In this document: positions 34,938 through 44,246 of the stretch, in pieces
How positions within the stretch are numbered: the stretch's first letter is position 1
Layout of the letters: every line of letters starts with the position of its first letter
DNA from: Parachlamydia sp. AcF125
GTDB lineage: Bacteria > Chlamydiota > Chlamydiia > Chlamydiales > Parachlamydiaceae
DNA: 64,000 nt
NCBI RefSeq assembly: GCF_018342475.1
Contig: NZ_JAEMUD010000001.1
Coordinates: 186,001 to 250,000 of the forward strand
Direction: 5' to 3'
Notes under the pieces: model-generated
The model's database searches: none
The model's input: only the letters and a program-made list of their open reading frames with translations
Told to the model about the DNA's origin: nothing
Position numbers and translations under genes: made by a program

Positions 34938-36092
34938 ATGGATTCAAAAAAAAAACGGCCGAAAAAATGGGTCGCATGCCCTATCGAAGAGGAGTATTTT
35001 GGGGATGACCGCAAGGCATACCGCCAGGAAAGAAAACTTGCTTCCTTAAGAGATCGTTCTAAATATAAAAAAACCGATCGAGAAAAACATGAAAAACACC
35101 TAACCGAACAGCGCAGCGCCAAACTATCCAAAAATGAATGGGAAAAAGGGCGCGTGATCTCCATCGTTCCCCAGGGAATTCTTGTCTCTTCCAATGGCCA
35201 AGAATTTCTTTGTACCTTGCGCGGAGTTTTAAAAAAAGAGCGGGGATTAGCAAAAAATTTAGTCGCGGTTGGCGATTTTGTCCTTTTTGAGAAAAGCGCG
35301 CCTGAAGAAGGTTTGATTGCTCATGTGGAGCCTCGCAAAACAGTGCTTTCACGAGCAGATAATCTTTCTAGGCGTAAAGAACAGCTTATCGCCGCTAATA
35401 TTGACCAGGTTTTGATTACAACTTCGGTTCTAAGTCCGCCTTTAAAGCCTTCATTAATTGATCGTTATATTATTGCCACGCAAAAAGGAGGAATGACTCC
35501 TCTTATTGTAGTCAATAAAATTGACCTATTGTTTACCCCCTTAGCTGCAGACAATCCTCTCCTTGAGCAAGAAAAAGCTCTGTTTGAGGAGTTTATCAAG
35601 GGATACCGGCAAGCAGGCTTACAAGTTATCCCTGTAAGCACTATCACAGGCGAAGGGATCGCTCTTCTTAAAGAACAAATGCGCGATAAATCTTCGGTTT
35701 TTTCTGGCCAATCGGGCGTGGGAAAATCTTCTTTAATTAATGCCCTAATTGGCACAGATTTACGCACAGGAAAAATTGTGCAGCGCACAAAAAAAGGAAC
35801 CCATACCACGACAACCACGCAACTTATCCCTTTAGATTTTGGGGGATGGTGCATCGATACACCGGGAATAAAAAGTTTTGGAATTTGGGATGTGAATCGA
35901 GAGGAAGTGGAGAGCTATTTTTCAGAAATTCACCTTATTGGCCGCATGTGCAAATTTCCGGATTGTTCCCATTTGCATGAAGAGGACTGTGCCGTTATTC
36001 AAGCTGTTGAAGAAGGCAGAATTTCCCCCCTTCGCTTTGAATCTTATCACGATCTCCTACACAGCATTACACAAAAACATCTACGCCGCTGA
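34938..36092 (+). CDS. rsgA: Small ribosomal subunit biogenesis GTPase RsgA
   Basis: A 384-residue circularly permuted GTPase that checks late 30S assembly. After an unusually long basic N-terminal extension (about 75 residues, Lys/Arg-rich), an OB-fold begins at KGRVISIVPQGILV. The G-motifs come in permuted order: G4 VVNKIDLL, then G1 GQSGVGKSS, then G3 DTPG. The zinc site is CKFPDCSHLHEEDCAV near the C-terminus. The ribosome binding site is weak. Eno follows 26 bases later and is probably co-transcribed. Confidence 0.95.
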   Translation: MDSKKKRPKKWVACPIEEEYFGDDRKAYRQERKLASLRDRSKYKKTDREKHEKHLTEQRSAKLSKNEWEKGRVISIVPQGILVSSNGQEFLCTLRGVLKKERGLAKNLVAVGDFVLFEKSAPEEGLIAHVEPRKTVLSRADNLSRRKEQLIAANIDQVLITTSVLSPPLKPSLIDRYIIATQKGGMTPLIVVNKIDLLFTPLAADNPLLEQEKALFEEFIKGYRQAGLQVIPVSTITGEGIALLKEQMRDKSSVFSGQSGVGKSSLINALIGTDLRTGKIVQRTKKGTHTTTTTQLIPLDFGGWCIDTPGIKSFGIWDVNREEVESYFSEIHLIGRMCKFPDCSHLHEEDCAVIQAVEEGRISPLRFESYHDLLHSITQKHLRR

Positions 36093-36118
36093 AATTTTAA
36101 CCAACAAATGAGGTGAAT

Positions 36119-37426
36119 ATGGCTTATATCCGATCCGTAAAAGCGATTGAAATTCTAGATTCTCGTGGAAACCCTACTCTTGAAGTCGCCTTAAAGACCG
36201 ATCGAGATGTGGTCGTAAAAGCCTCAGTCCCTTCTGGGGCTTCTACAGGCGAGCATGAAGCAGTTGAATTGCGAGACGGCGATCCAGCCCGTTACCATGG
36301 GAAAGGAGTCCAACAAGCCATCGCGCATGTGAATGGCCCGCTTGCTCAAATTTTGGTGGGGCGACATGTTTTCGATCAACCAGAGTTAGATTTGTTGATG
36401 ATTTCTTCCGATGGAACGGAAAATAAAGGGCGTTTTGGAGCAAATGCAATCTTAGGCGCTTCTTTAGCCCTTGCGCGTGCGGGAGCTGCTACTGCCCATT
36501 TGCCTCTTTATCGCTATATCGGTGGTTGCCATCCTTACATTCTCCCCTGCCCTATGATGAATATCATGAACGGTGGAGCTCATGCCGACAACTCTTTGGA
36601 ATTTCAAGAATTTATGATTCGCCCAATTGGAGCCCCTACTTTTCGGGAAGCCATCCGTTGGGGAGCAGAAATTTTCCACACCTTGAAAAAAATTTTAAAA
36701 GAGGAGGGACATGCGACGTCGGTTGGAGATGAAGGAGGTTTTGCTCCTAATTTACCCTCAAACGAAGCTGCTATTGAGTACATCTTAACGGCTATTGAAA
36801 AAGCTGGCTACCACCCAGGCTCTCAGGTTACTCTTGCTTTAGATTGCGCAGCGTCTGAGTTTTACGATAAAGCTACTAAGACCTATGTGGAAAAGAAAAG
36901 AAAACGGCAAAAACAATCGTTTGCCCAACGCTCAGCAGAAGAGCAGGTCACTTATCTCGAATCCCTCTGCAATCGATACCCGATCGATTCTATTGAAGAT
37001 GGCCTAGATGAAAACGATTGGAGCGGCTGGAAATATTTAACCGAAAGGCTTGGTAAAAAAATCCAAGTGGTGGGCGATGATATTTTTGTCACCAACCCCA
37101 AATTCTTACAAAAAGGTTTTGAGCAAAAGATCGGCAATTCAATTTTAGTGAAGGTCAACCAAATTGGGACTTTAACAGAAACCTTAGAAACAATTCGACA
37201 AGCTCACACACATGCTTATTCAGCCATTATTTCTCATCGATCCGGGGAAACAGAGGATAGCATCATCGCAGACATTTGCGTGGCAACCAACTCTGGCCAA
37301 ATTAAAACAGGATCCTTATGCCGAACAGATCGCGTAGCAAAATATAACCGTCTACTAAGCATCGAGGCAGAGCTTGGCTCAATCGCACGATATGCGGATA
37401 GCAATTCAGCTAAAAAACTATCTTAA
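36119..37426 (+). CDS. eno: Enolase
   Basis: Enolase converts 2-phosphoglycerate to phosphoenolpyruvate. ATG 36119 follows GAGGTGA; a GTG at 36113 is in frame but would be part of the ribosome binding site. Conserved blocks are [61 protein letters not shown] and the signature [32 protein letters not shown] closes the active site. About 435 residues is normal; a Lys/Arg-rich stretch (EKKRKRQKQ) occurs at a surface-loop position. With pgk in the same window, it supports an active lower glycolytic pathway. Confidence 0.97.
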   Translation: MAYIRSVKAIEILDSRGNPTLEVALKTDRDVVVKASVPSGASTGEHEAVELRDGDPARYHGKGVQQAIAHVNGPLAQILVGRHVFDQPELDLLMISSDGTENKGRFGANAILGASLALARAGAATAHLPLYRYIGGCHPYILPCPMMNIMNGGAHADNSLEFQEFMIRPIGAPTFREAIRWGAEIFHTLKKILKEEGHATSVGDEGGFAPNLPSNEAAIEYILTAIEKAGYHPGSQVTLALDCAASEFYDKATKTYVEKKRKRQKQSFAQRSAEEQVTYLESLCNRYPIDSIEDGLDENDWSGWKYLTERLGKKIQVVGDDIFVTNPKFLQKGFEQKIGNSILVKVNQIGTLTETLETIRQAHTHAYSAIISHRSGETEDSIIADICVATNSGQIKTGSLCRTDRVAKYNRLLSIEAELGSIARYADSNSAKKLS

Positions 37427-38194
37427 GGCAAAAACTTGTTTAAGCTCGCGCGGACAATTAGAAATAATCCCATCCACGCGAGCTTGAATAAGATAATGCA
37501 TCCTTCCGGGCTCATCGACCGTCCAGACCCAAACCTTTTTCCTCATCTGCTTTAATTCGCTTAGTCTTCTTTGGGTAAGCATACTATAGTGCATCGCGAC
37601 GATATCAGGCTCATAGGGCGCATGCCGATGCCATTCTTTTTCTTCGTCAATGATTGAAACTAAGGGAAAGGGGAGTTGCATTTCTCGTAAGGCTTTTAAA
37701 ATATCGGCAGAGAGAGATCCCACCACCACCTCGGCAGCCCGATTCGTCTCTGCCAAGACCACTTTAAGGACAGCCTGCGCTAATTCTTTAGGAGGGGCTG
37801 ATCCCTCCTTAATCTCTACCATCACGCCACATTTCCCTTTGCATAAGACAAGCACCTCAGCCAAAGAAGGAATTTTTTGACCTGCAAAAGCTGAATCAAA
37901 CCATTCCCCTGCATCCCAATTTTGAAGCGCAGAAAAATCACAATCCATAACTGCCACACCGTTTGCATGGGGAATCGTTCGGGAAAGATAAAGGTCATGA
38001 ATGACCACTGGAATGCCATCCTTAGATAAATGTACGTCCACTTCAATATAATCTACCCCAATCTCTAAAGCTTGTTGAAAGGCAAATAAGGTGTTTTCAG
38101 GCGCATCCGAAGAATTACCTCGATGGGCAATACTTGCTACAGGAGGAGAGAGAGGAAGATGGGGGTGCAGAGAGGTTTGAAAAAAGATATCCAT
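37418..38194 (-). CDS. Glycerophosphodiester phosphodiesterase family protein
   Basis: A 258-residue TIM-barrel enzyme of the GDPD family, which hydrolyses glycerophosphodiesters (deacylated phospholipids) to glycerol-3-phosphate and an alcohol. The signatures are [37 protein letters not shown] and [20 protein letters not shown]. There is no signal peptide, so it is probably cytosolic like UgpQ. It converges on eno and overlaps its end by 9 bases. The alcohol released (choline, ethanolamine) is not predictable; the LicC-like nucleotidyltransferase elsewhere in the window would be a possible consumer of choline phosphate, but no direct link is visible. Confidence 0.9.
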   Translation of the reverse strand: MDIFFQTSLHPHLPLSPPVASIAHRGNSSDAPENTLFAFQQALEIGVDYIEVDVHLSKDGIPVVIHDLYLSRTIPHANGVAVMDCDFSALQNWDAGEWFDSAFAGQKIPSLAEVLVLCKGKCGVMVEIKEGSAPPKELAQAVLKVVLAETNRAAEVVVGSLSADILKALREMQLPFPLVSIIDEEKEWHRHAPYEPDIVAMHYSMLTQRRLSELKQMRKKVWVWTVDEPGRMHYLIQARVDGIISNCPRELKQVFALR

Positions 38195-38220
38195 CGAAAA
38201 ACTTGCCCGTTATTTAAGCT

Positions 38221-38913
38221 CTACACGGCGACTTTAAGATTTTTTTTCACAAGCTGACAATGTCGATTGATCCAGGAAAAACACTCTTTCCCAATTCTCA
38301 CCGGCACGTTGATTTTTTTTCCATCTACCAAAAAGGTTGTGGGAATTGTGTTCAAACGAATCCATGTTTGTAGACGACGAAATAACTCTGTATTGGGATC
38401 TGAGCGGCGGAGAGTTTGCACAACTTCTTTACCATCTTGGTGAATTTGGGGATAAGAAAATTGAAGGCCCCATGCAATAGAATCTTGCCCAAAAACCATT
38501 GAGCGGAATTTACCATCACGCGGAGAATAGTCCAAGGTATGGGCTTGCAGCTGGATCACCGGCTTGCCAATACGCACTAACTGTTGCTTCTCTCCTACCG
38601 CTATACAGTAAAGAGCTTCTAAATCCGCGGTAAATACCACAGAAAAAGAGGAGGCTGTGGCCTGGTAATCAGGAATTTTTCCATTCATAAGGGTTTGAAG
38701 GTAATTTTGGTAACTTTGTAAGAAATCGACCTGTGAAATTTCGCCGGATCCCCCCTCTACCACTCTTCCCATAGAATAAATATGAAAGGCCCCCAAATTC
38801 TCAAGTAAAGACTGCATCGGTTCACACCCAACAAGCATGGATAAATTTAACCATTTAGAAGCTTGTAAGGGGACGGCTTCCTCAACTTTTACCAAGCGTA
38901 GTGCGTGAGTCAT
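38221..38913 (-). CDS. Unknown protein translationally coupled to lspA
   Basis: ATG 38913 overlaps the lspA stop as ATGA, so the true product is 230 residues ([20 protein letters not shown] start); the frame open to 39036 lies inside lspA. The protein is soluble with mixed alpha/beta character, for example [20 protein letters not shown] near the C-terminus. No family is recognised. The tight dksA-lspA-this gene arrangement suggests one transcript. A lineage-conserved housekeeping role is plausible because it sits in a core operon. Confidence 0.8.
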   Translation of the reverse strand: MTHALRLVKVEEAVPLQASKWLNLSMLVGCEPMQSLLENLGAFHIYSMGRVVEGGSGEISQVDFLQSYQNYLQTLMNGKIPDYQATASSFSVVFTADLEALYCIAVGEKQQLVRIGKPVIQLQAHTLDYSPRDGKFRSMVFGQDSIAWGLQFSYPQIHQDGKEVVQTLRRSDPNTELFRRLQTWIRLNTIPTTFLVDGKKINVPVRIGKECFSWINRHCQLVKKNLKVAV

Positions 38914-39431
38914 CGTACATTCGACTTTGAAGAAAACTTTAAAGAGCCTGAGATAAAGGAATGGATGAAAATCCACCCAATCCCTATACAGATGGCAGAA
39001 TCTGCCAAATTGAAAACTGGATAATCGTATCCCCATAGGACAAAGTGGAACATATCGACCACATGACCATATAAGAAGTAATCCACAATATTTCCTATGG
39101 CTCCCCCTATAATGAGGGCGAAAGGAAGTTCTAATTTTTTCTCGTAGCGATAAAAAAGTAAATAGCAGAACAAGAAAATAATTAAAAGGATGCGAAAAAT
39201 TAGCAGGTATTCTTGAAAGTCGGCAAAGATGCCTCCGATAGCCCCTCTATTTTCCACGTAGTTAAGTGAAAACTGGATTCCAAAAAAGTTTTGGAAAACT
39301 GGTACCCCTCCATAGGGATACCTGTAAGTGTCAAACCTTGGTTTAGGCAAATAGTGAAAAGCACAATATTTAGATGTCATATCAGATATAAGGACTAAGA
39401 TACTAATCCACAGTGCTTTAAACTTTAGCAT
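38910..39431 (-). CDS. lspA: Lipoprotein signal peptidase (signal peptidase II)
   Basis: LspA cleaves the signal peptide of prolipoproteins in the inner membrane. The 173-residue protein has four hydrophobic spans and the two catalytic aspartates in [14 protein letters not shown] and [27 protein letters not shown] is the usual NxGAAF-like conserved block. It begins 2 bases after dksA and its stop overlaps the start of the next gene, so all three are one operon. dksA-lspA adjacency also occurs in Chlamydia. Confidence 0.95.
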   Translation of the reverse strand: MLKFKALWISILVLISDMTSKYCAFHYLPKPRFDTYRYPYGGVPVFQNFFGIQFSLNYVENRGAIGGIFADFQEYLLIFRILLIIFLFCYLLFYRYEKKLELPFALIIGGAIGNIVDYFLYGHVVDMFHFVLWGYDYPVFNLADSAICIGIGWIFIHSFISGSLKFSSKSNVR

Positions 39432-39433
39432 GC

Positions 39434-39799
39434 TTAAATGAGACCTTTTTCCAACTTTTCTTGAGCTTTCACTGTCATGGAAGCATAAGGAACCGCTTCT
39501 AAACGTGCAAGAGGGATTTCTTCCCCTGTTACATCACAAATTCCATACGTATTATCGTGAATTTTCTCTAAAGCCCGATCAATTTGTCTCAAAATTGCGT
39601 ACTCTCGTGTGGTCACTTCCAAATTGATTGTTCTATCAAAGTCATCTGTCCCTTGATCAGCTTGATGTTGAGAGTAACCAGTTGCTTCATCAGGTTTTTT
39701 GACTTCTTCTGTCGATCCTTTCAACAGCCGTGTCAACTGGTCACGCATTTCTTCTAGTCTTTTTTTAAATTTTGCCACTTCAATTTTTTTCAACGCCAT
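39434..39799 (-). CDS. dksA: DksA/TraR family protein with a degenerate zinc finger
   Basis: A 121-residue coiled-coil protein of the DksA family, which enters the RNA polymerase secondary channel and tunes initiation. The family blocks are [37 protein letters not shown] and [20 protein letters not shown]. In classical DksA four cysteines bind zinc; here only Cys88 remains and the others are Thr, Ser or Met, as in zinc-independent DksA types. The acidic tip DD (52-53) is kept. It is the first gene of the dksA-lspA unit. Confidence 0.92.
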   Translation of the reverse strand: MALKKIEVAKFKKRLEEMRDQLTRLLKGSTEEVKKPDEATGYSQHQADQGTDDFDRTINLEVTTREYAILRQIDRALEKIHDNTYGICDVTGEEIPLARLEAVPYASMTVKAQEKLEKGLI

Positions 39800-40320
39800 T
39801 CGTTTCTCCTTATAGACCCATCTGTTCGATTTTATTCACAATCTACCCTACCTATGGGAATGCTCTCCATACCCTTTCGCCGCCTCTGAATTTTACCCGA
39901 GAATTTTGGAATAGGTTTCGGATGCCACGATCAAGACCCATGCATGAGTGAAGATCTAAGCATTTCGAAATCTAGCCAGAAGAGATCGAAGAAAACTCAA
40001 AAAGCAAAGCCGAGCGCGGTAATGGTCGGCAAGTAATTTTATGAATAAGAATTCGCTATATTTTATTGGGCCTCTCTTTGTCAAGTATAACTTATTTACC
40101 AAAAATTTTCATGCAAATTCACTCGTAAGGATTCTAGTTTAGCGAGCAGGGATACGCCTTTAGAGCCGAAGAAAGACAATCTTTATCTCCCCTAGGCTTT
40201 ATTTCATATTTTTTTATTTACCCTGAATAAACTGCAAGCATTCTATTTATTTCAACAAAAAAAGAAAAGGGCTAATTAAACAAATTAAAAATTAATTATG
40301 GTAGATCCCCTCTCAAGTGA
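39800..40320. other. Intergenic region between dksA and pdxH
   Basis: No gene or RNA is evident on either strand over about 520 bases. The right part is A/T-rich. It must contain the dksA operon promoter. Both flanking genes run leftward, so pdxH could have its terminator here; no strong hairpin with a T-run was seen. Confidence 0.4.
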
Positions 40321-40962
40321 CTAAGGAGATAAACGTCGAATTTCCCATTCATTCTGCAGATAAGCTCTATATTCGAAGCGATCATGAAGCCGATTAGCTC
40401 TTCCTTGCCAAAATTCAAAGCGTGTAGGAATTAAGCGAAAACCGCCCCAAAAAGGAGGTAAGGGGATAGGCTGCCCAGCATACTGTTTTACTAGCTGTTT
40501 GTATGTATCTTCCAATTCATCCCGCGAATTAAGCTCAGCATCTTGTTTAGAAGCCCACGCGCCAATTTGGCTCCCTCTAGGTCGTTTAGAAAAATAGGAA
40601 AAGGACTCTGCAGAAGACACTAAAACAACCGACCCTTCAATGTTGACTTGCCTTTCGAGAGATCGCCAAAAAAAATTAATAGCAGCAAAAGGATTATCCC
40701 TTAATTCGCGCGATTTGCGGCTTTCTAGATTGGTAAAAAAAACAAAACCTCGATGATCGAAATATTTTAGCAGGACAATTCTTGAAGAGGGCTTTCTAGC
40801 CAAGCTGGTAGTTGACAAAGTCATGGCGTTTGGTTCAACAGCTTCTTCATTTATAGCCTCTCTAAACCATATTTGAAACTGATTGAAGGGATCGGGGCTT
40901 AGACCTTCTCGCCTTAATTCGGATTTAGAATATTCTTTACGCAGTGTTTTTTTTTCACCCAT
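40321..40962 (-). CDS. pdxH: Pyridoxamine 5'-phosphate oxidase
   Basis: PdxH oxidises pyridoxine or pyridoxamine phosphate to pyridoxal phosphate with FMN. The 213-residue protein has the FMN block SSRIVLLKYFDHRGFVFFTN, SRKSRELRDNPFAAINFFW, SQIGAWASKQ and the C-terminal signature FEFWQGRANRLHDR. Length is normal for the family. It diverges from pgk, with 85 bases between the starts. Confidence 0.96.
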   Translation of the reverse strand: MGEKKTLRKEYSKSELRREGLSPDPFNQFQIWFREAINEEAVEPNAMTLSTTSLARKPSSRIVLLKYFDHRGFVFFTNLESRKSRELRDNPFAAINFFWRSLERQVNIEGSVVLVSSAESFSYFSKRPRGSQIGAWASKQDAELNSRDELEDTYKQLVKQYAGQPIPLPPFWGGFRLIPTRFEFWQGRANRLHDRFEYRAYLQNEWEIRRLSP

Positions 40963-41047
40963 TTAAAGATTCCTTTACAAGGATTTGCCTAAGACGTTAA
41001 AAGTAATAGCAGAATATTCATTTTGCTCAAAGCCTGAGGAGCCTCCT

Positions 41048-42256
41048 ATGTCTAGTAAACTCTCTTTATCACAGCTTCCCCTTAACGGTAAAAAAGTGCT
41101 TGTTAGGGTGGATTTTAATGTTCCTCTCGATAAAGAGCAAAAAATTACGGATGATACGAGAATTCGGGCCTCCTTGCCTACCATTCGCTACATTCTTGAA
41201 AAAGGGGGAGCTGTCATTTTGATGAGCCATTTAGGGAGGCCTAAAGGCAAGCCTTCATCTGAATATTCTTTGAAGCCGTGCGCAAAACGCCTTTCAGAAC
41301 TCCTTAACTATCCGGTGCTCATGGCTCCCGATTCTGTAGGAGAAGAAACGCGACAGCTAGCGAGCTCTCTAAAACCAACTCAAGTGCTTTTACTTGAAAA
41401 CCTCAGGTTTCGGGAAGGAGAAGAGTATCCTGAAAAAGATCCCACCTTTGCAAAAGAACTGGCCTCTTTGGGCGATCTGTATGTTAATGATGCTTTTGGA
41501 ACAGCTCATCGCGCTCACGCCTCAACAGCACAGATCACGCGCTACTTCCCCGGTAAATCTGCGGCAGGCTTTCTCCTCGAGAAAGAAATAAAATATTTAA
41601 ATAGTTCACTCATTCACCCCTCTCGCCCTTTTTGCGCCATTATCGGAGGATCAAAAATCTCCACTAAGATCGGGGTGATACAAAGTTTACTGCAAAAGGC
41701 CGATGCAATCCTTATTGGTGGGGGAATGGCTTACACTTTCTTGAAAGCTCAAGGAATCCCGATTGGCAACTCAATTCATGAAGAAGAATTTTTAGATAAA
41801 GCCAAAAGCATTCTTCATTTGTCCTCCTCCCGCCATGCAAAAATTATTTTGCCGGATGATCTTATGATCGCCGATTCTCTTTCTAAAGAGGCTACCGTTC
41901 AAACCATCGCTGCCCAAACAGGGATTCCCTCTCCCTTTCAAGGAGTAGATATTGGACCTCAAACGATCCAGAAGTTTGCTAAAATTTTGCAGAGCGCGAC
42001 AACTATTTTTTGGAATGGACCGTTGGGCGTTTTTGAAATTGAGCCTTTCGCAAAAGGCACTTATGCAATCGCACGCATCGTGGCAGAATCTTCCGCAACC
42101 ACAATCGTAGGCGGAGGTGACTCGATTGCGGCTTTGCAAGCTTCCGGCCTCTCCGAGAAAATCACCCATCTTTCTACAGGAGGAGGAGCTTCTTTAGAAT
42201 ACATTGAGCAGGGAACTTTGCCAGGCATTGAAGCTTTGAGCGATACAGCTTTATAG
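41048..42256 (+). CDS. pgk: Phosphoglycerate kinase
   Basis: Pgk makes ATP from 1,3-bisphosphoglycerate. Start ATG 41048 lies behind TGAGGAG, giving 402 residues; the open frame to 40985 is not translated as it has no signal. Conserved blocks are [48 protein letters not shown] and [10 protein letters not shown] with [13 protein letters not shown] complete two-domain kinase. With eno and UhpC it gives a route from imported glucose-6-phosphate to pyruvate precursors. Confidence 0.97.
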   Translation: MSSKLSLSQLPLNGKKVLVRVDFNVPLDKEQKITDDTRIRASLPTIRYILEKGGAVILMSHLGRPKGKPSSEYSLKPCAKRLSELLNYPVLMAPDSVGEETRQLASSLKPTQVLLLENLRFREGEEYPEKDPTFAKELASLGDLYVNDAFGTAHRAHASTAQITRYFPGKSAAGFLLEKEIKYLNSSLIHPSRPFCAIIGGSKISTKIGVIQSLLQKADAILIGGGMAYTFLKAQGIPIGNSIHEEEFLDKAKSILHLSSSRHAKIILPDDLMIADSLSKEATVQTIAAQTGIPSPFQGVDIGPQTIQKFAKILQSATTIFWNGPLGVFEIEPFAKGTYAIARIVAESSATTIVGGGDSIAALQASGLSEKITHLSTGGGASLEYIEQGTLPGIEALSDTAL

Positions 42257-42312
42257 CAACCACCCTTGAAATAGTCATTGCAAAAAATGTGTTTGTCATG
42301 TAAAAATTATGA

Positions 42313-42333
42313 CCGTAAGTATTGTACTTATGG
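42313..42333 (+). promoter_or_regulatory. Inverted repeat upstream of the first NTT gene
   Basis: CCGTAAGTA-TTG-TACTTATGG, 9-bp arms with one mismatch, 180 bases before the GTG at 42514. It could be an operator. Confidence 0.3.
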
Positions 42334-42419
42334 AAGTTATGCAAACTATGTGCTCTCTATATCAACAGTCACATCACTCTTACCCCCCAGTCTCTTCACT
42401 TAAATTTTCCTTTTTTTCT

Positions 42420-42439
42420 TTACAGGCCCTGGCCTGTAA
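42420..42439 (+). promoter_or_regulatory. 20-bp palindrome upstream of the first NTT gene
   Basis: TTACAGGCC-CT-GGCCTGTAA, perfect 9-bp arms, 75 bases before the GTG start. The size fits a dimeric repressor site; with a 2-base loop it is a poor RNA hairpin. Confidence 0.4.
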
Positions 42440-42513
42440 ATGGCTAGCATGCATCCATTTTTGTATGCCGTGTTTTTCTAAAAAATTTCCAATTTTTAAC
42501 CGAAGGGTCATTT

Positions 42514-44091
42514 GTGGAAAATTCCGCTTACGGAAATCCTATATTTAGTAAATGGCGGGCATTGCTTTGGCCCGTTCACCGCGATGAGTTACGTAAACTC
42601 ATTCCTCTGTTAGTTATTTTCTTTTTTATTTCCTTCGATTACAATGTCCTTAGGACGATGAAAGATACCTTAGTTGTAACGGCTAAGGCCTCAGGTGCTG
42701 AAGTTATCCCTTTTATTAAAGTATGGATTCTTCTGCCTGGCGCTCTGCTTATGACTTTTTTATTTACTCGCCTATCTAATCGTTGGTCTCAAGAAAAAGT
42801 TTTCTATGTCATGGTTTCCACCTTTTTGGTTTTCTTTTTCTTGTTTGCTTTCTTCCTCTACCCCAACCGGGAACTTTTACATCCTCACCAAACGGCCGAC
42901 GCGTTAGAAAAAATTTTACCCCCAGGATTAAAAGGGCTAATTGCCATGTTCCGCAATTGGACATTAACCATGTTTTACGTCATGTCCGAACTGTGGAGTA
43001 ATATCATTTTATCCATGTTATTTTGGGGGTTTGCGAACCAAGTCACTCGCCTCAATGAAGCTAAACGTTTTTATGGGATTTTTGGCATAGGAGCTAACTT
43101 ATCAGGGATTTTTGCAGGACAGGTTTCTGTCTTTCTTTGCCAAACGGTGTATAACCCCTCTTTACCCTTTGGAGAAGATGCTTGGGAACAAACCTTGATT
43201 TTGCTTGTCTCCCTAGTCCTGTGTGTGGGAATTGCCGCTATGGTTTTATTTCGTTGGTTTCATAAAAAGGTTTTATCTCTTCCTCGCTATTATGATAAGG
43301 AGACAGTTGAACAAGAAAAAGAGGCAAAGGGGAAGCTTTCTATCCGAGAAACTTTTGGATACCTTTTACGTTCACGCTATATGTTATGCATTGCCCTCAT
43401 CACAATCGCTTATAATCTTGTGATCAATCTAGTTGAGGTTATTTGGAAGCACCAATTGCGAGAGCTTTATCCTGACCCCATTCAATTTAATCTTTACATG
43501 AATCAGGTTTCTACAATTATTGGAATTGTAGCCACCACAACGGCGATTTTTATCTCTGGGAATATGATCCGAAAATTTGGCTGGACCTTTACAGCCCTTA
43601 TAACCCCCATTATTCTCCTCCTCACTAGCATTGGTTTCTTCTCCTTCTTTTTCTTCCGAGATTCTTTATCGCACATCGTCAATGCCGCATTAGGCACTAC
43701 CCCGTTGGCCGTAGTCGTGTTCTTTGGCTCTGTCCAAAATATTCTTTGTCGCGGTGCTAAATACACGGTCTTCGATGCGACTAAGGAGATGGCATTTGTT
43801 CCATTAGATGTGAAAAGTAAACTGAAAGGCAAGGCTGCCATTGACGGAGTTTGCTCCCGCCTGGGAAAATCTGGCGGTTCTTTGATCCATCAAAGCTTAT
43901 TAGTCACTTTTTCAACAATTATGGCGAGTGCCTCATATGTTGCTGGATTTTTATTAGTGATTATTGCAATCTGGATGTACGCTACACGGTATTTAGGAGG
44001 GCAGTTCAATGAATTAACTTCGGGAGGCTCAAAGTCAACTTCAACCGATTTGAAGCCCATTAAACCTCGGTTAATTAACGAAGCTCTTTAA
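42514..44091 (+). CDS. NTT-family nucleotide transporter (ADP/ATP translocase type), copy 1
   Basis: A 525-residue membrane protein with about 11-12 spans. NTT proteins are found in chlamydiae, rickettsiae and plastids and import host ATP (or other nucleotides, NAD) across the inner membrane. Signatures are FNYTVLR-like FDYNVLRTMKDTLVVTA, SGAEVIPFIKVW, YKVMSELW-like YVMSELWSNI, FYGIFGIGANLSGIFAGQ, NLVINLVEVIWKHQ and YTVFDATKEMAFVPLD-KSKLKGKAAIDGV. Start is GTG 42514 after GAAGGG. It has a two-residue insertion (AKA-SGA) and a Cys (GVCSRLGKSGG) relative to copy 2. Which nucleotide it carries cannot be told from sequence. Confidence 0.93.
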   Translation: MENSAYGNPIFSKWRALLWPVHRDELRKLIPLLVIFFFISFDYNVLRTMKDTLVVTAKASGAEVIPFIKVWILLPGALLMTFLFTRLSNRWSQEKVFYVMVSTFLVFFFLFAFFLYPNRELLHPHQTADALEKILPPGLKGLIAMFRNWTLTMFYVMSELWSNIILSMLFWGFANQVTRLNEAKRFYGIFGIGANLSGIFAGQVSVFLCQTVYNPSLPFGEDAWEQTLILLVSLVLCVGIAAMVLFRWFHKKVLSLPRYYDKETVEQEKEAKGKLSIRETFGYLLRSRYMLCIALITIAYNLVINLVEVIWKHQLRELYPDPIQFNLYMNQVSTIIGIVATTTAIFISGNMIRKFGWTFTALITPIILLLTSIGFFSFFFFRDSLSHIVNAALGTTPLAVVVFFGSVQNILCRGAKYTVFDATKEMAFVPLDVKSKLKGKAAIDGVCSRLGKSGGSLIHQSLLVTFSTIMASASYVAGFLLVIIAIWMYATRYLGGQFNELTSGGSKSTSTDLKPIKPRLINEAL

Positions 44092-44106
44092 AACTTAAGG
44101 CGGAAT

Positions 44107-44160
44107 AAATAATAAAAACGACTTTTTTGTAATTTATCTGAAAAGTCGTTTTTATTATTT
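44107..44160 (+). terminator. 20-bp perfect hairpin terminator between the NTT genes
   Basis: AAATAATAAAAACGACTTTT (44107-44126) and its exact reverse complement (44141-44160), loop 14 bases, 15 bases after the copy 1 stop. The A/T-rich arms give a T-run on the 3' side in both directions. Confidence 0.75.
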
Positions 44161-44196
44161 AGTAAGGTTTATTTACAAAATAATTTAAACTTTTAA

Positions 44197-44225
44197 TTGC
44201 ATTTTAACATTTTTTTTAGTAAAAT
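44197..44225 (+). promoter_or_regulatory. Probable promoter of the second NTT gene
   Basis: TTGCAT (44197-44202), 17 bases, TAAAAT (44220-44225), followed by AAAAGGAG (to 44242) and ATG 44247. The start of transcription would be almost at the ribosome binding site, giving a very short leader. Confidence 0.5.
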
Positions 44226-44246
44226 GAGTGGTAAAAAAGGAGTTTT

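Noticed and set aside
42309-42548. 79-codon ORF ahead of the first NTT gene
   Set aside because: Covers two palindromes and runs into the NTT start in another frame; the Cys/His/Phe-rich composition looks random.
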